Assembly: GCA_963667815.1 (NCBI GenBank) | Contig: OY764021.1 | Length of the DNA: 64,000 nucleotides | Reading direction: 5' to 3' (one strand) | DNA from: Saccharicrinis sp963667815 | GTDB lineage: Bacteria; Bacteroidota; Bacteroidia; Bacteroidales; Marinilabiliaceae | Part shown: in pieces, positions 19,937 to 28,092 of the stretch | Numbering within the stretch: the first letter of the stretch is position 1 | Layout of the letters: every line of letters begins with the position of its first letter | The notes under the pieces: generated by a model | Told to the model about the DNA's origin: nothing | Databases searched by the model: none | The model's input: only the letters and a program-made list of their open reading frames with translations | Translations under genes and position numbers: made by a program

Positions 19937-20302
19937 TTACTTAGAAAATGTAGATCGCATTTTTAAAAAGTTTACACCTTCATTTACCATTAAAGCAGTT
20001 ACTGAAAAAACATCTTCCTCTTTTTCTTTAACAGCTAATTCTAAATTTAATTTTGGTGTTTTTTGTGGATCGATAAAATTCAAAAATTTAATATCTCTGG
20101 CACTTCTCAAACTATATCCCTGATCCAGAATATCGCTAACCACTTCTTGAACAATTTGAACCTGACAAACACCCGGTGTAATAGGTAAACCAGGAAAGTG
20201 ACCTTTATAAATATCATGCTCAGCATTAAATTCAATCTGACAATTCCATTTATCTTCTTCCTGGTTAATTACTTTATATGTAAAAAAATCGTTCAATAAC
20301 AT
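19937..20302 (-). CDS. hotdog-fold 3-hydroxyacyl-ACP dehydratase-like protein
   Basis: This 121-residue single hotdog domain carries the FabA/FabZ-type HFPGLPITPGV signature (about residues 35-45). The catalytic His of the FabZ PHRYPF motif has no counterpart near the N-terminus (LLNDFFTYKV). The position of the catalytic Glu in PGVLILEALAQ reads Gln here (PGVCQVQIVQ). It may therefore be the non-catalytic half of a heteromer with the hotdog protein at 27651-28064, as suggested for ApeI/ApeP-type dehydratases of aryl-polyene systems. That pairing is inference. It lies 1 bp after the lipoprotein gene. Confidence 0.75.
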   Translation of the reverse strand: MLLNDFFTYKVINQEEDKWNCQIEFNAEHDIYKGHFPGLPITPGVCQVQIVQEVVSDILDQGYSLRSARDIKFLNFIDPQKTPKLNLELAVKEKEEDVFSVTALMVNEGVNFLKMRSTFSK

Positions 20303-20303
20303 T

Positions 20304-20891
20304 TTAGCTTACTTTTAACAGTGACAGTTCCATATTAAACTTAATTCCCCTGTGTTTAAATTTTACATTAGACGGAACACCTTGTTTATAATTTTCAAGA
20401 TCAACTATAATTCCGTTGATCAACCTTCTCTTTCTTATTTTTTCAATCTTATTTTCCGCTCCTAAAGTATATTTTACTTTATCTGCATTTTTAAAAACGC
20501 CATCTGAAACTTCTTTTACAACTCCAAGTTCATATATTAAATAACCGAAATCCTCAGCCAAAGTCTTTTGTGCCATTTTGCTCTGAAACAAGCTACTTGC
20601 TTTTTTAACTTCTATCTGATTATTAACACAGTAAAACTCGCATAAAGTTAATCCTACTTCTGTAAGTAAAACCACATTGTAATCATTATTCTCTTTGTTA
20701 TATTTAAAAAGAACCAGACCCGAAAAAAAATTTCCGAATACTTTCATCTTTGCTTTGTAGAGAGCAGATTTATTTCCTCCAGTTAATGGCTGTTGAATAT
20801 CATCACTTACAGGAAAAAGATTCTTTGTTGATGAACACGAAGAAAAAGCTAAACTACTTAGCAGTAAAAATATCGTCAGAAAAACTCTCAT
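20304..20891 (-). CDS. lipoprotein of the aryl-polyene locus
   Basis: This 195-residue protein has a lipoprotein signal peptide: hydrophobic residues 4-15, then the lipobox SLAFSSC with the lipidated Cys at about 19. No family domain is recognised. The mature part is beta-rich with a Lys-rich pattern (KVKYTLGAENKIEKIRKRR). The start is fixed by the signal peptide and places the first 38 bp inside the end of lolA. This close pairing suggests a partner role: an outer-membrane receptor for the lipid carried by the LolA-like protein, functionally like LolB, is an attractive but untested idea. Confidence 0.7.
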   Translation of the reverse strand: MRVFLTIFLLLSSLAFSSCSSTKNLFPVSDDIQQPLTGGNKSALYKAKMKVFGNFFSGLVLFKYNKENNDYNVVLLTEVGLTLCEFYCVNNQIEVKKASSLFQSKMAQKTLAEDFGYLIYELGVVKEVSDGVFKNADKVKYTLGAENKIEKIRKRRLINGIIVDLENYKQGVPSNVKFKHRGIKFNMELSLLKVS

Positions 20892-21486
20892 TAAACTTCT
20901 TATTTATAAAACTAATCTCCGTATAATTATCATCCATCTCGTACATTGTAACTTTATCTACAGAGAAATCCTTTTTATCAATGCGCATTTTTATCTTATT
21001 CAATACTTCTTTTAACTCAGCAATATTTGGCTCCAGATATATTATAAACTGATTCTCTCCTTCAAAAGCCTTAACATTAAAATTAGTATCTGTAAAAATC
21101 GTTCCATTAACAGAACTAATGATTAACTCGCTAATCTTTGAAAACATTTGATTAGACTCAATATCGTAGTTGTTGGTTTCACCATCGGTACTAATCGAAA
21201 ACTGGCCATTATTAATAGTAATTAAATATTCAAATGGCTCCTTATACTCCCATCGTAAACGATTCTTTGTATCAAAAAATAATTTCCCTTTTGAGGTAAT
21301 AATCGTTTCAAGATACTCCATATGTTTATCCTGAATAAAATCACAACTTATGGTGTTAACACCCGCTGTTTTTTCTTTCATTACTTTTTGAAGCTCTTCT
21401 ATACTGATAGTTTTTCCATCGTTCTGAGCTATTGCCAATCCGGAGAAAAACAACACGAAAAATCCTAAAACAAAACTTTTTATCAT
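20854..21486 (-). CDS. LolA-like outer-membrane lipoprotein carrier protein
   Basis: This 210-residue periplasmic protein has a signal peptide at residues 1-20 (ending GLAIAQ). It fits the LolA fold: TISCDFIQDKHMEYLE is the early strand and helix, GKLFFDTKNRLRWEYKEPFEY is the family's most conserved segment (compare FRYDKPY/RW in LolA), and a C-terminal beta sheet follows. LolA homologues are routine members of aryl-polyene loci and are thought to carry the lipid-like product, not lipoproteins, across the periplasm. It lies 15 bp after the deacetylase gene. This is probably a pathway-specific copy, since a housekeeping lolA would be elsewhere. Confidence 0.85.
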   Translation of the reverse strand: MIKSFVLGFFVLFFSGLAIAQNDGKTISIEELQKVMKEKTAGVNTISCDFIQDKHMEYLETIITSKGKLFFDTKNRLRWEYKEPFEYLITINNGQFSISTDGETNNYDIESNQMFSKISELIISSVNGTIFTDTNFNVKAFEGENQFIIYLEPNIAELKEVLNKIKMRIDKKDFSVDKVTMYEMDDNYTEISFINKKFNESFSDDIFTAK

Positions 21487-21501
21487 GATACTGTTTTAAT
21501 T

Positions 21502-22260
21502 CTATATTTTTTGTTCAATATTATTTAAGGCTACTGGTGTAAAATTATTCTTTTTACAATACTCCAAAATCTCTCTTAATTCTACTAGAATATTTGGATT
21601 TGTATCATGCAATAAAATAATATCGCCAGCCTTAAGTTTATTTTTTACTTTATTGACAACATCGTCTATTGACTTGCACGTATCTTTTGTTCGGATACTC
21701 CAACCAACACATTGTTTACTACTTTGCTTTATTGCAGTTGCAATTAAATTATTTGTTACGCCGAATGGAGGTCTAAACATAACAGGCGTTTCTATACCTG
21801 CTTCATTAAAAGCTCTATCGGCATTTGCAATTGATTCTTTTATTTTTTTTATACTCCACCAAGGAAATGAATTGGCATGATCAAAGGTGTGATTTCCGAT
21901 GGCATGCCCCTCTCCTATTATTCGTTTGAGAATAGCTTCCTGTCCTTTTACCTTACTCCCAATACAAAAAAAAGTTGCTTTAGCATCAAATTCTTTTAAA
22001 AGATCTAAAATTTTTGGAGTGAATTCAGGGGCAGGACCATCATCAAAAGTAAGAGCAATATCTTTTTTTTCGGTAAAAATTTTTGAGCGCGACTGAACAA
22101 AGAAATTCAATCGCATTACGGAAACGCCTAAAGCGATAATACCACTAAAAAACAAGGTAGTAAGTGCTAACCATATTAGTTTTGTATGAAATGCTATATC
22201 CAACAATAGAATGCCCAATACAACACCTATATATATGAATAAAAGCACTCTAAATTTCAT
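21502..22260 (-). CDS. polysaccharide deacetylase family protein
   Basis: This 252-residue NodB-type protein has two N-terminal hydrophobic segments (6-23 and 30-48) that anchor it in the membrane. The catalytic domain has LTFDDGPAPE (metal Asp pair, about 70-75), GNHTFDH (metal His pair, about 122-128), MFRPPFG and LLHDT, so all five NodB motifs are present and it should be active. It begins after a 138 bp gap that separates it from the ketosynthase genes, so it may start a second transcript. Deacetylases are commonly found in flexirubin loci; their substrate there is not clear. Confidence 0.85.
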   Translation of the reverse strand: MKFRVLLFIYIGVVLGILLLDIAFHTKLIWLALTTLFFSGIIALGVSVMRLNFFVQSRSKIFTEKKDIALTFDDGPAPEFTPKILDLLKEFDAKATFFCIGSKVKGQEAILKRIIGEGHAIGNHTFDHANSFPWWSIKKIKESIANADRAFNEAGIETPVMFRPPFGVTNNLIATAIKQSSKQCVGWSIRTKDTCKSIDDVVNKVKNKLKAGDIILLHDTNPNILVELREILEYCKKNNFTPVALNNIEQKI

Positions 22261-22398
22261 CTCTTTAAAATTTATTTCCTAAATGGTATTCGATGGAACT
22301 CTATAGATTAGGTCAATTATGTATGAGAACAATTAATATCAGTACCCTGTCGATACTCATGATTTAACTCATACGTTGCTTTCTGGTTATGTTTTTAA

Positions 22399-23376
22399 TT
22401 ACTTAATACTTAAAAATATTAAACTATGCTCTTTGCCAACACTATTAATAACTAAAACATTAGAAATTTTATTAGGTTGAACTTTATTTTTAATCCAACA
22501 ATCTGGAATTTGCTTTTCCTCAAGTACTTTAGTTGCCATCCATAATGCTACAGCAGATACTGTACCAAATTCTCCCATAAACGGCTTGTACCATAAATAT
22601 GGTTTATTTTTAAATGTATTATGAACAGTTTTATAGGAAATATCATCGTCAAAATTATCTCCTCCAATGACAACATCAATATCTGTTGGAGAAATACCCC
22701 AATGATTTAGCTCCTTTTCAATATCAAGATCAGTTCCGTTAATAATCTTAACACCTTCAAGCTTAATCGGAGATTCATCTTTACTTAACACAAAAAATCC
22801 GGCTCCTTCTCCAAGCTTGATATTCTTGTAGCAATCCAAATCTTTTATTAGCTCATAGGTATTCTCTGTTATCTCATCCACTCCACCTACCAACACATTG
22901 TTGGCCTTTTCATCAAGCATTAACATTTGAGCATCCAACAATGCTGTTTCAAATGAATTATGCATCTGAGAAAAAGTAAAATTATAACTATGACAAGTTA
23001 ATAACAAAGCAATTTGGCCAGCTATGGTATTATGTGTTGACTGAATAAAATAAGTTGGATTAGGTAACTCCTCGTTTTCCTCAATTAACTGAGTTAAAAA
23101 ACTGGTTGTATCTCTTAAGCATCCTAATGCTGTTCCTACAATTATTGCATCTGGTTGCTCTATAATGGCTTTTTTTAATACAGATAAGCTACAAGCTACT
23201 CCATTCCGTATTATTGGACTCATGCGTCGCAATAACTTCGGACTGATATACTTTTTATATTCTGGCTTAACACAATTGTAAAATGCTGCTTCCGTGGCTT
23301 CAACTGTTAAGGGAAGTCCACTTTCAAAACTCAATTGCGCACTAATAGAATCCGATGATTTGATGTAAATATCCAT
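22399..23376 (-). CDS. chain-length-factor-like ketosynthase lacking the active-site Cys
   Basis: This 325-residue thiolase-fold protein is related to beta-ketoacyl-ACP synthases but shorter. Aligning VGGVDE with the same motif in the neighbouring ketosynthase places His139 (QMHNSFETAL) where the nucleophilic Cys should be. The Cys is therefore absent, and the second-half His motifs are not recognisable. By analogy with the KS:CLF pair of type II polyketide and aryl-polyene systems, it should partner a real ketosynthase and set chain length. The intact ketosynthase 1 bp upstream is the obvious partner. Confidence 0.8.
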   Translation of the reverse strand: MDIYIKSSDSISAQLSFESGLPLTVEATEAAFYNCVKPEYKKYISPKLLRRMSPIIRNGVACSLSVLKKAIIEQPDAIIVGTALGCLRDTTSFLTQLIEENEELPNPTYFIQSTHNTIAGQIALLLTCHSYNFTFSQMHNSFETALLDAQMLMLDEKANNVLVGGVDEITENTYELIKDLDCYKNIKLGEGAGFFVLSKDESPIKLEGVKIINGTDLDIEKELNHWGISPTDIDVVIGGDNFDDDISYKTVHNTFKNKPYLWYKPFMGEFGTVSAVALWMATKVLEEKQIPDCWIKNKVQPNKISNVLVINSVGKEHSLIFLSIK

Positions 23377-23377
23377 A

Positions 23378-24556
23378 CTATTCAGAAAAAATCACAGTTG
23401 AGTTATTACCTCCAAACCCAAATGAATTTGACAATACATTTTTTACGTCCTTATCTTTTTTCACCTCTGTTATTGGAACTAAATCCAAATCCTCAATTGG
23501 AGTTTTAAAATTTAGATTAGGATACATCACATTATTTACAATCGCTAATACAGAAAAAACAGATTCAATGCCTGCAGCTCCTGCCAGAGTGTGTCCTGTA
23601 TATGACTTTGTTGATGAAAAGGGAGGCACATTACCTTTACCAAATACACGATTCAATGCAGTTCCTTCTGAAAAATCGTTGTTATCAGTTCCAGTACCAT
23701 GAACATTGATATAATCAACATCCTCTTTTCTCAATCCACTCATCTCTAAAGCCTCTGTCATAGAAAGATAGGCTCCTTTACCATCAGGTGACGAAGCCGT
23801 CTGATGATGTGCATCATTAGCATTAGCGAAACCACTTACCTTACAAAATGATTTTACTACTTCTGATTCTCTTTCTAAAACAACATAACCTGCTCCTTCA
23901 GCTAAGTTTAATCCTTTACGTTCAGCATCAAAAGGCTTACAAAAATCTGTATCCAGAATTTTTAAAGAATTAAATCCGTTTAAAGTAAACATGGTTAAAG
24001 CATCAACCCCGCCCACAATCACTCTATCCAGAATTCCGTGTTTCAAGAGTCTTGCTCCATGTATTAAAGCATTTGTGCCTGAGGAACACGCTGTATTTAA
24101 TGTGGTGTAGTAGGTTGTTGCATCAATATATTCAGCAACTTTTTTAGTTGAATCACCACAAGAGTGGGTATATAAATACGAATAATCAGTTGTTTCCTTT
24201 AAATATTTATTTTCTGTAACATCCATACCTCCAACAGTTGTAGAAGAAACTACTCCTGTTCTTTCTTTTGTGCCATTTAACTGGTTTGCCATAGCAATAG
24301 CTTCTTTTGCCGCTACCATAGCCAACAAAGTAGTACGACTGTACAAATCAGATGAAGGTAATCCAAGTTGACCAGCTAATTCCTGATTACTCATTTTAAC
24401 TTCACCTAGCTTAAAAGAATCTTTGTGAACCGTTTTTAAATATTTGATATGATCTATTCCTGAACGCTTGTTTAACAACGAATCCAAACATTCATCGGCA
24501 TTTTTGCCAATGGAACAGATTACTCCAAAACCGGTTACTACAATACCTTTTGACAT
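23378..24556 (-). CDS. beta-ketoacyl-ACP synthase (KAS II type)
   Basis: This 392-residue ketosynthase has a complete active site: Cys157 in NTACSSGT, His286 in NVHGTGT, Lys317 and His322 in TKSYTGHTLAG. It condenses malonyl-ACP with the growing acyl-ACP in the cytoplasm. The gene is 26 bp after the ACP gene and 1 bp before the Cys-less partner at 22399-23376, the spacing expected for a KS:CLF heterodimer. It is one of three intact ketosynthases in the locus and probably does the repeated chain elongation (inference from the CLF pairing). Confidence 0.9.
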   Translation of the reverse strand: MSKGIVVTGFGVICSIGKNADECLDSLLNKRSGIDHIKYLKTVHKDSFKLGEVKMSNQELAGQLGLPSSDLYSRTTLLAMVAAKEAIAMANQLNGTKERTGVVSSTTVGGMDVTENKYLKETTDYSYLYTHSCGDSTKKVAEYIDATTYYTTLNTACSSGTNALIHGARLLKHGILDRVIVGGVDALTMFTLNGFNSLKILDTDFCKPFDAERKGLNLAEGAGYVVLERESEVVKSFCKVSGFANANDAHHQTASSPDGKGAYLSMTEALEMSGLRKEDVDYINVHGTGTDNNDFSEGTALNRVFGKGNVPPFSSTKSYTGHTLAGAAGIESVFSVLAIVNNVMYPNLNFKTPIEDLDLVPITEVKKDKDVKNVLSNSFGFGGNNSTVIFSE

Positions 24557-24582
24557 AGATTATTCGTATTTCCCTCTAAAAA

Positions 24583-24840
24583 TTACTTTTTGTTTTTCTC
24601 AATGAAATCAGCTAAAGTTTGAACTGATTGCATGATATCTTTTCCTTTTTTAGGATCATCTAGCTTAATGCCATATTCTTTTTCAAGTAAAACGATAATC
24701 TCTAAAGCATCAATTGAATCTAAAGCTAATCCTTCATCATCAAATAGTGGATCGTTATCATCAATATCTGAAACTTCGAAATCTTCAAGATTTAACTGCT
24801 CTATTAATTTTGCTTTTAGCTCTTCTTTTAATTCACTCAT
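24583..24840 (-). CDS. acyl carrier protein
   Basis: This 85-residue acidic helical protein has the phosphopantetheine attachment Ser42 in LALDSIDALE, followed by the acidic helix-II region that docks with ketosynthases. It differs from the housekeeping ACP motif GADSLD. The C-terminus is Lys-rich. It lies between the half-ketosynthase and the intact ketosynthase, so it likely carries the growing polyene. It is one of two ACPs in the locus; the other is at 30056-30298. Confidence 0.92.
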   Translation of the reverse strand: MSELKEELKAKLIEQLNLEDFEVSDIDDNDPLFDDEGLALDSIDALEIIVLLEKEYGIKLDDPKKGKDIMQSVQTLADFIEKNKK

Positions 24841-24859
24841 GGTTCAAAATTTTACAAAA

Positions 24860-25408
24860 TTATTTAGAACACAACATCAGTTGTGCATTATATTCATTGT
24901 TCATATTCACTTCAAGCCAGCCTACAATAGCAAATTTAGTATTTGTTTCAGCAAACAGACTTTCAGTATATTTTAATAATTCTTCTTTTTTATATTCTTT
25001 TTGAATAAAAAACATGTGCTCCCCATAAAACTTATGACGAATACTTATTTCGCCAATAACAATATTGGGTAGCGTATAAACAAAAACAGCAGGACTTGGA
25101 ATATCAGCAATACTCTCCTGATAATTAGAATCCGTATTTAAAGAAGATGACGTATTGGCAAAAACCAATGCCACTTCATCCGTTTCGGGAGTTATTTCAC
25201 TTACCCCATTAATTAGTATTTCTGCAGCCAGAAACCCTAATTTACTAAGCAAATCCATTTTAAAATACTTCCCGTATTTTAGGTCCAGATGTTTATATAA
25301 TGATTTTAGAAATGGGCCTATTTCTGAAGATTCACCCTTAAAAAACGTTTCGCCATTTAATTGAACAGTTCCTTGTTCTATAATAAGCTCTTTAATAATT
25401 TTACTCAT
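24860..25408 (-). CDS. half-length ketosynthase-like protein
   Basis: This is about 182 residues when started at the ATG at 25408. An in-frame TTG further upstream at 25444 lies inside the preceding gene and is less likely. The ATG choice overlaps the upstream ketosynthase gene by 8 bp, typical of coupling. The sequence looks like the first half of a thiolase fold, with a SPAVFVYTLPNIVIGEIS segment as in ketosynthase N-terminal domains, but it stops before any Cys-His-His catalytic set. Short proteins of this kind recur in flexirubin loci. A structural or acyl-binding partner role is possible; enzymatic activity is unlikely. Confidence 0.65.
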   Translation of the reverse strand: MSKIIKELIIEQGTVQLNGETFFKGESSEIGPFLKSLYKHLDLKYGKYFKMDLLSKLGFLAAEILINGVSEITPETDEVALVFANTSSSLNTDSNYQESIADIPSPAVFVYTLPNIVIGEISIRHKFYGEHMFFIQKEYKKEELLKYTESLFAETNTKFAIVGWLEVNMNNEYNAQLMLCSK

Positions 25409-26519
25409 GTTTTTTAAAGTAAACAGCAGCATTACAGCCACCAAAGCCCGACATCAATTTTAATAACTCTCTTGTTGATGTTGCTATATTTTTGTTAGCA
25501 ACTGTTATAGGTTGAACAACACCTTGTTGTTGAATTCCTTTTGTTGCAATTACAACATTTTCTTTAAGTGCCTTGGTTGAAATAATTGACTCAATAATAC
25601 CTGCAGCCCCTAATGTATGCCCAAAATATCCTTTCAATCCACTTACTGGCACATCCGACAATCCACTTCTACTAATAGCATGCGATTCCATATCGTCATT
25701 GTATGGAGTTGCAGTTCCATGCGACGAAATAACATCAATATTTGCATTATTTCCTGTTGCTTGAAGAATTGCTCTATAAAGTCCTTCTCCTGTTCTTGAT
25801 GGCCCTGAAATATGGTTTGCATCGTTACTGATGGCTCCATTAACCACTTCAATTTCTCCTGAAATATCTTTGTCGTCTTTTTTAGAAAGAATAATAGAAC
25901 CCACCGCTTCTCCTAATGATAATCCATCGCGGTTTGCATCATATGGTTTACATGGCTCCGAACTCAGTGATTGAAATGATTGAAATCCTGAAACAATAAA
26001 TTTGGATAATATATCTGCTCCTAGTAAAACCACCTGATCATAAACTCCTGATGAAATCATTCGCTTAGCAAATACAATGGCAGCCAAACCTGAAATACAT
26101 GCATTTGAAATAATATGAGGTGTGTTTATGAATCCAAAATAATCAGCAATTACTTGAGCTGTATTGGCTAAGTATACATTATTATTAGGTTCATCATCCT
26201 TAAGAAAGTCAACATTACCCTTAGTTGTGCTGAAAACAAATCCAGTTCGAGAATCTTTTACATTAACATTACCGATTATTTGTTTCAAAGATAAAATGCA
26301 CAATTGCTCTAATTTGGAATAACCAACGATATCTGGAAATTCCTCCAAACGATTTTGAATCTCACTTTCCTTAATTTTAGCTACTGGAAAAGGAACATCT
26401 GATAATTCTTTATCTTCTTGAATTACAAGCCCGGTATTACCTGCTAAAATATTTTTAAAGTTTTCCTCACTGGTCCACCCTAATGGCGAAATAATATTAT
26501 TTGCTCCAAATACTATCAT
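25401..26519 (-). CDS. beta-ketoacyl-ACP synthase
   Basis: This 372-residue ketosynthase has Cys141 (SNACISGLAA), His267 (SSHGTATPYND), and Lys296/His301 (LKGYFGHTLGAAG), so the catalytic triad is complete. It is slightly short for the family, with a trimmed N-terminus. It begins directly after the thioesterase stop. It may handle a particular step, such as priming with the aryl starter, but that division of labour cannot be read from sequence alone. Confidence 0.88.
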   Translation of the reverse strand: MIVFGANNIISPLGWTSEENFKNILAGNTGLVIQEDKELSDVPFPVAKIKESEIQNRLEEFPDIVGYSKLEQLCILSLKQIIGNVNVKDSRTGFVFSTTKGNVDFLKDDEPNNNVYLANTAQVIADYFGFINTPHIISNACISGLAAIVFAKRMISSGVYDQVVLLGADILSKFIVSGFQSFQSLSSEPCKPYDANRDGLSLGEAVGSIILSKKDDKDISGEIEVVNGAISNDANHISGPSRTGEGLYRAILQATGNNANIDVISSHGTATPYNDDMESHAISRSGLSDVPVSGLKGYFGHTLGAAGIIESIISTKALKENVVIATKGIQQQGVVQPITVANKNIATSTRELLKLMSGFGGCNAAVYFKKHE

Positions 26520-26939
26520 TTATAACAATCCCCATTTTTCTTTCCAGGAGGTATAAAAAGGAGGGTTGGTTAATTGTAATTCACCCTCCGTATCTAAAAA
26601 CACCTGAATGGTTTTTCCTTTGGCAACTATAATTTTATCAGATACTTTTGAAATTTCGTATCTAAAACAAATTTTAGCTGCATCAACACTCTCAAATATG
26701 GTTTTCACTTCAAGTTCCTCACCATATCTTACCTGGTTTTTATAGTCAACATCCACCTTAACGATTGGTGTCATATAGCCTTCTTCATACACATCGTAAT
26801 AACCGAGGCCATATTGTGATCCAAAAGCCTCACGACCATCTTCTAAAAACTTCACATAGTTTCCATGCCATACAATATGCATAGAATCTACTTCACTAAA
26901 TCGGACTTTAACTTTTGTTATATTGACTAATTCTTTCAC
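26520..26939 (-). CDS. hotdog acyl-CoA/ACP thioesterase (4-hydroxybenzoyl-CoA type)
   Basis: This 139-residue hotdog protein of the YbgC/4HBT type has the signature VDSMHIVWHGNYVKFLEDGRE (about residues 17-37). Asp18 sits at the catalytic Asp position and the HGNY block is typical. The start is a GTG at 26939, 2 bp after the upstream stop, because no suitable ATG precedes the first conserved strand. It probably hydrolyses the finished or an aberrant acyl-ACP in the pigment pathway. Thioesterases of this class are regular members of aryl-polyene loci. Confidence 0.82.
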   Translation of the reverse strand: MKELVNITKVKVRFSEVDSMHIVWHGNYVKFLEDGREAFGSQYGLGYYDVYEEGYMTPIVKVDVDYKNQVRYGEELEVKTIFESVDAAKICFRYEISKVSDKIIVAKGKTIQVFLDTEGELQLTNPPFYTSWKEKWGLL

Positions 26940-26941
26940 GC

Positions 26942-27586
26942 TTACTTATATTGTTTTTTCCAGGCTTTATATCTTTTAGATGAAACATCCTTAAAAATAT
27001 AATACAATGATCCTGCCCAATAATTTCTAACTCCAAAACCTGCAGGTCTGGTTACGAAACGCTCTTCTATCAATTTTTCTCTTGTTGCAATATTAAAAAT
27101 TTCAAGAACATAAGAAGCTTCCGTAAATGATTTATCCAAATATTCAGCAATAATAACTACTCCTATTCCATCGCTGTAATTAAGGTTATAGTTATTTATT
27201 GAATTAGTTAGAACTTCGTCACTTAAGGGCAGCGCCTTATCTGCCTCTAAACTCTCGTATGACCCAGTTTGATTCAGGGCCTCCATCATTTCAATATTGT
27301 AAATGACCTCATCTTTTTTTAGCATGTTTTCAACACTAAATTTTCTTCTCTCATTTTTAATCAGGTCATTCCATGCTTTGAAATAATTATCCTTAATAAA
27401 CTGTTTTGGCTCTTCTCCTCCCATATTAGAAGCATAAAAATCACCTATCAGTTTCACATTTGAATAGTCTACACCAAACCAAACATACTGGTAGTCATTG
27501 TCAGTAAAAAGGTCACTCGTTTTTTGTGCTTTTACATTAAAAAGCAAAACACAAAACATTCCCAATAAAAAAATCTTTTTCATCAT
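26942..27586 (-). CDS. secreted protein of unknown function in the pigment locus
   Basis: This 214-residue protein has a signal peptide at residues 1-20 (ending LFNVKAQ). The mature part has no motif I recognise. It alternates short strands and helices and includes an aromatic/glycine patch (RPAGFGVRNYWAGSLYYIF) near the C-terminus. It probably faces the periplasm or the outer-membrane inner leaflet. It sits between the hotdog gene (64 bp upstream) and the thioesterase (2 bp downstream), so it should be co-expressed with the biosynthetic enzymes. An ATG at 27583 is an alternative start. Confidence 0.65.
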   Translation of the reverse strand: MMKKIFLLGMFCVLLFNVKAQKTSDLFTDNDYQYVWFGVDYSNVKLIGDFYASNMGGEEPKQFIKDNYFKAWNDLIKNERRKFSVENMLKKDEVIYNIEMMEALNQTGSYESLEADKALPLSDEVLTNSINNYNLNYSDGIGVVIIAEYLDKSFTEASYVLEIFNIATREKLIEERFVTRPAGFGVRNYWAGSLYYIFKDVSSKRYKAWKKQYK

Positions 27587-27650
27587 ATTAGTTTTTTTTG
27601 GTTATAAGCTAATTAAAGATGATTTATCATCAAACGATCACAAAATATCT

Positions 27651-28064
27651 TTAATCCTCTTTTAAAAAAATATTAAGCACACACTTTGCTACGATTTCAT
27701 CAGAAGATTTTACAATACCTTCTGCAACATTTACTCCCATGGCATTGGTTAAAATATTAACCTGTGTCTCCAATATCTCCCCAACCTTTGGCGACCTGCT
27801 TATCTCTAATTTTTTAACTGAACCAATAAAGCCTACTTTAACCTCACAATTGTTGCTCTTTGCATTACACCCTTCTAATGCAGCTGCAGATTGAGCAATA
27901 TTTTCGATTAAACCAGCTTCCTGCATATAACCATCAAATACCAAAGTAGCGTCCTGCTTAATTTCAAAAGTCGTAGTTACTGATCCTTCAGAAAAATTCA
28001 TCACTTTATCTACAAATACAAAAGGAGGTCGCTGAGGTATTAACTCTTCAATGGTCCACTGCAT
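27651..28064 (-). CDS. hotdog-fold dehydratase-like protein (FabZ/ApeP type)
   Basis: This 137-residue hotdog protein has an N-terminal motif IPQRPPFVFVDKVM (about 9-22) that clearly corresponds to the FabZ PHRYPFLLVDRV motif, but the catalytic His is Gln. The central helix EAGLIENIAQSAAA keeps the Glu of the FabZ LEALAQ motif. With the protein at 19937-20302, the locus thus has two hotdog proteins that each lack part of the normal site. It may form the active dehydratase with that partner, or use a different mechanism. It is preceded by the methyltransferase gene at 28 bp. Confidence 0.75.
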   Translation of the reverse strand: MQWTIEELIPQRPPFVFVDKVMNFSEGSVTTTFEIKQDATLVFDGYMQEAGLIENIAQSAAALEGCNAKSNNCEVKVGFIGSVKKLEISRSPKVGEILETQVNILTNAMGVNVAEGIVKSSDEIVAKCVLNIFLKED

Positions 28065-28092
28065 ATCTTATTGTTTTGATTCTGTTTCGAAA

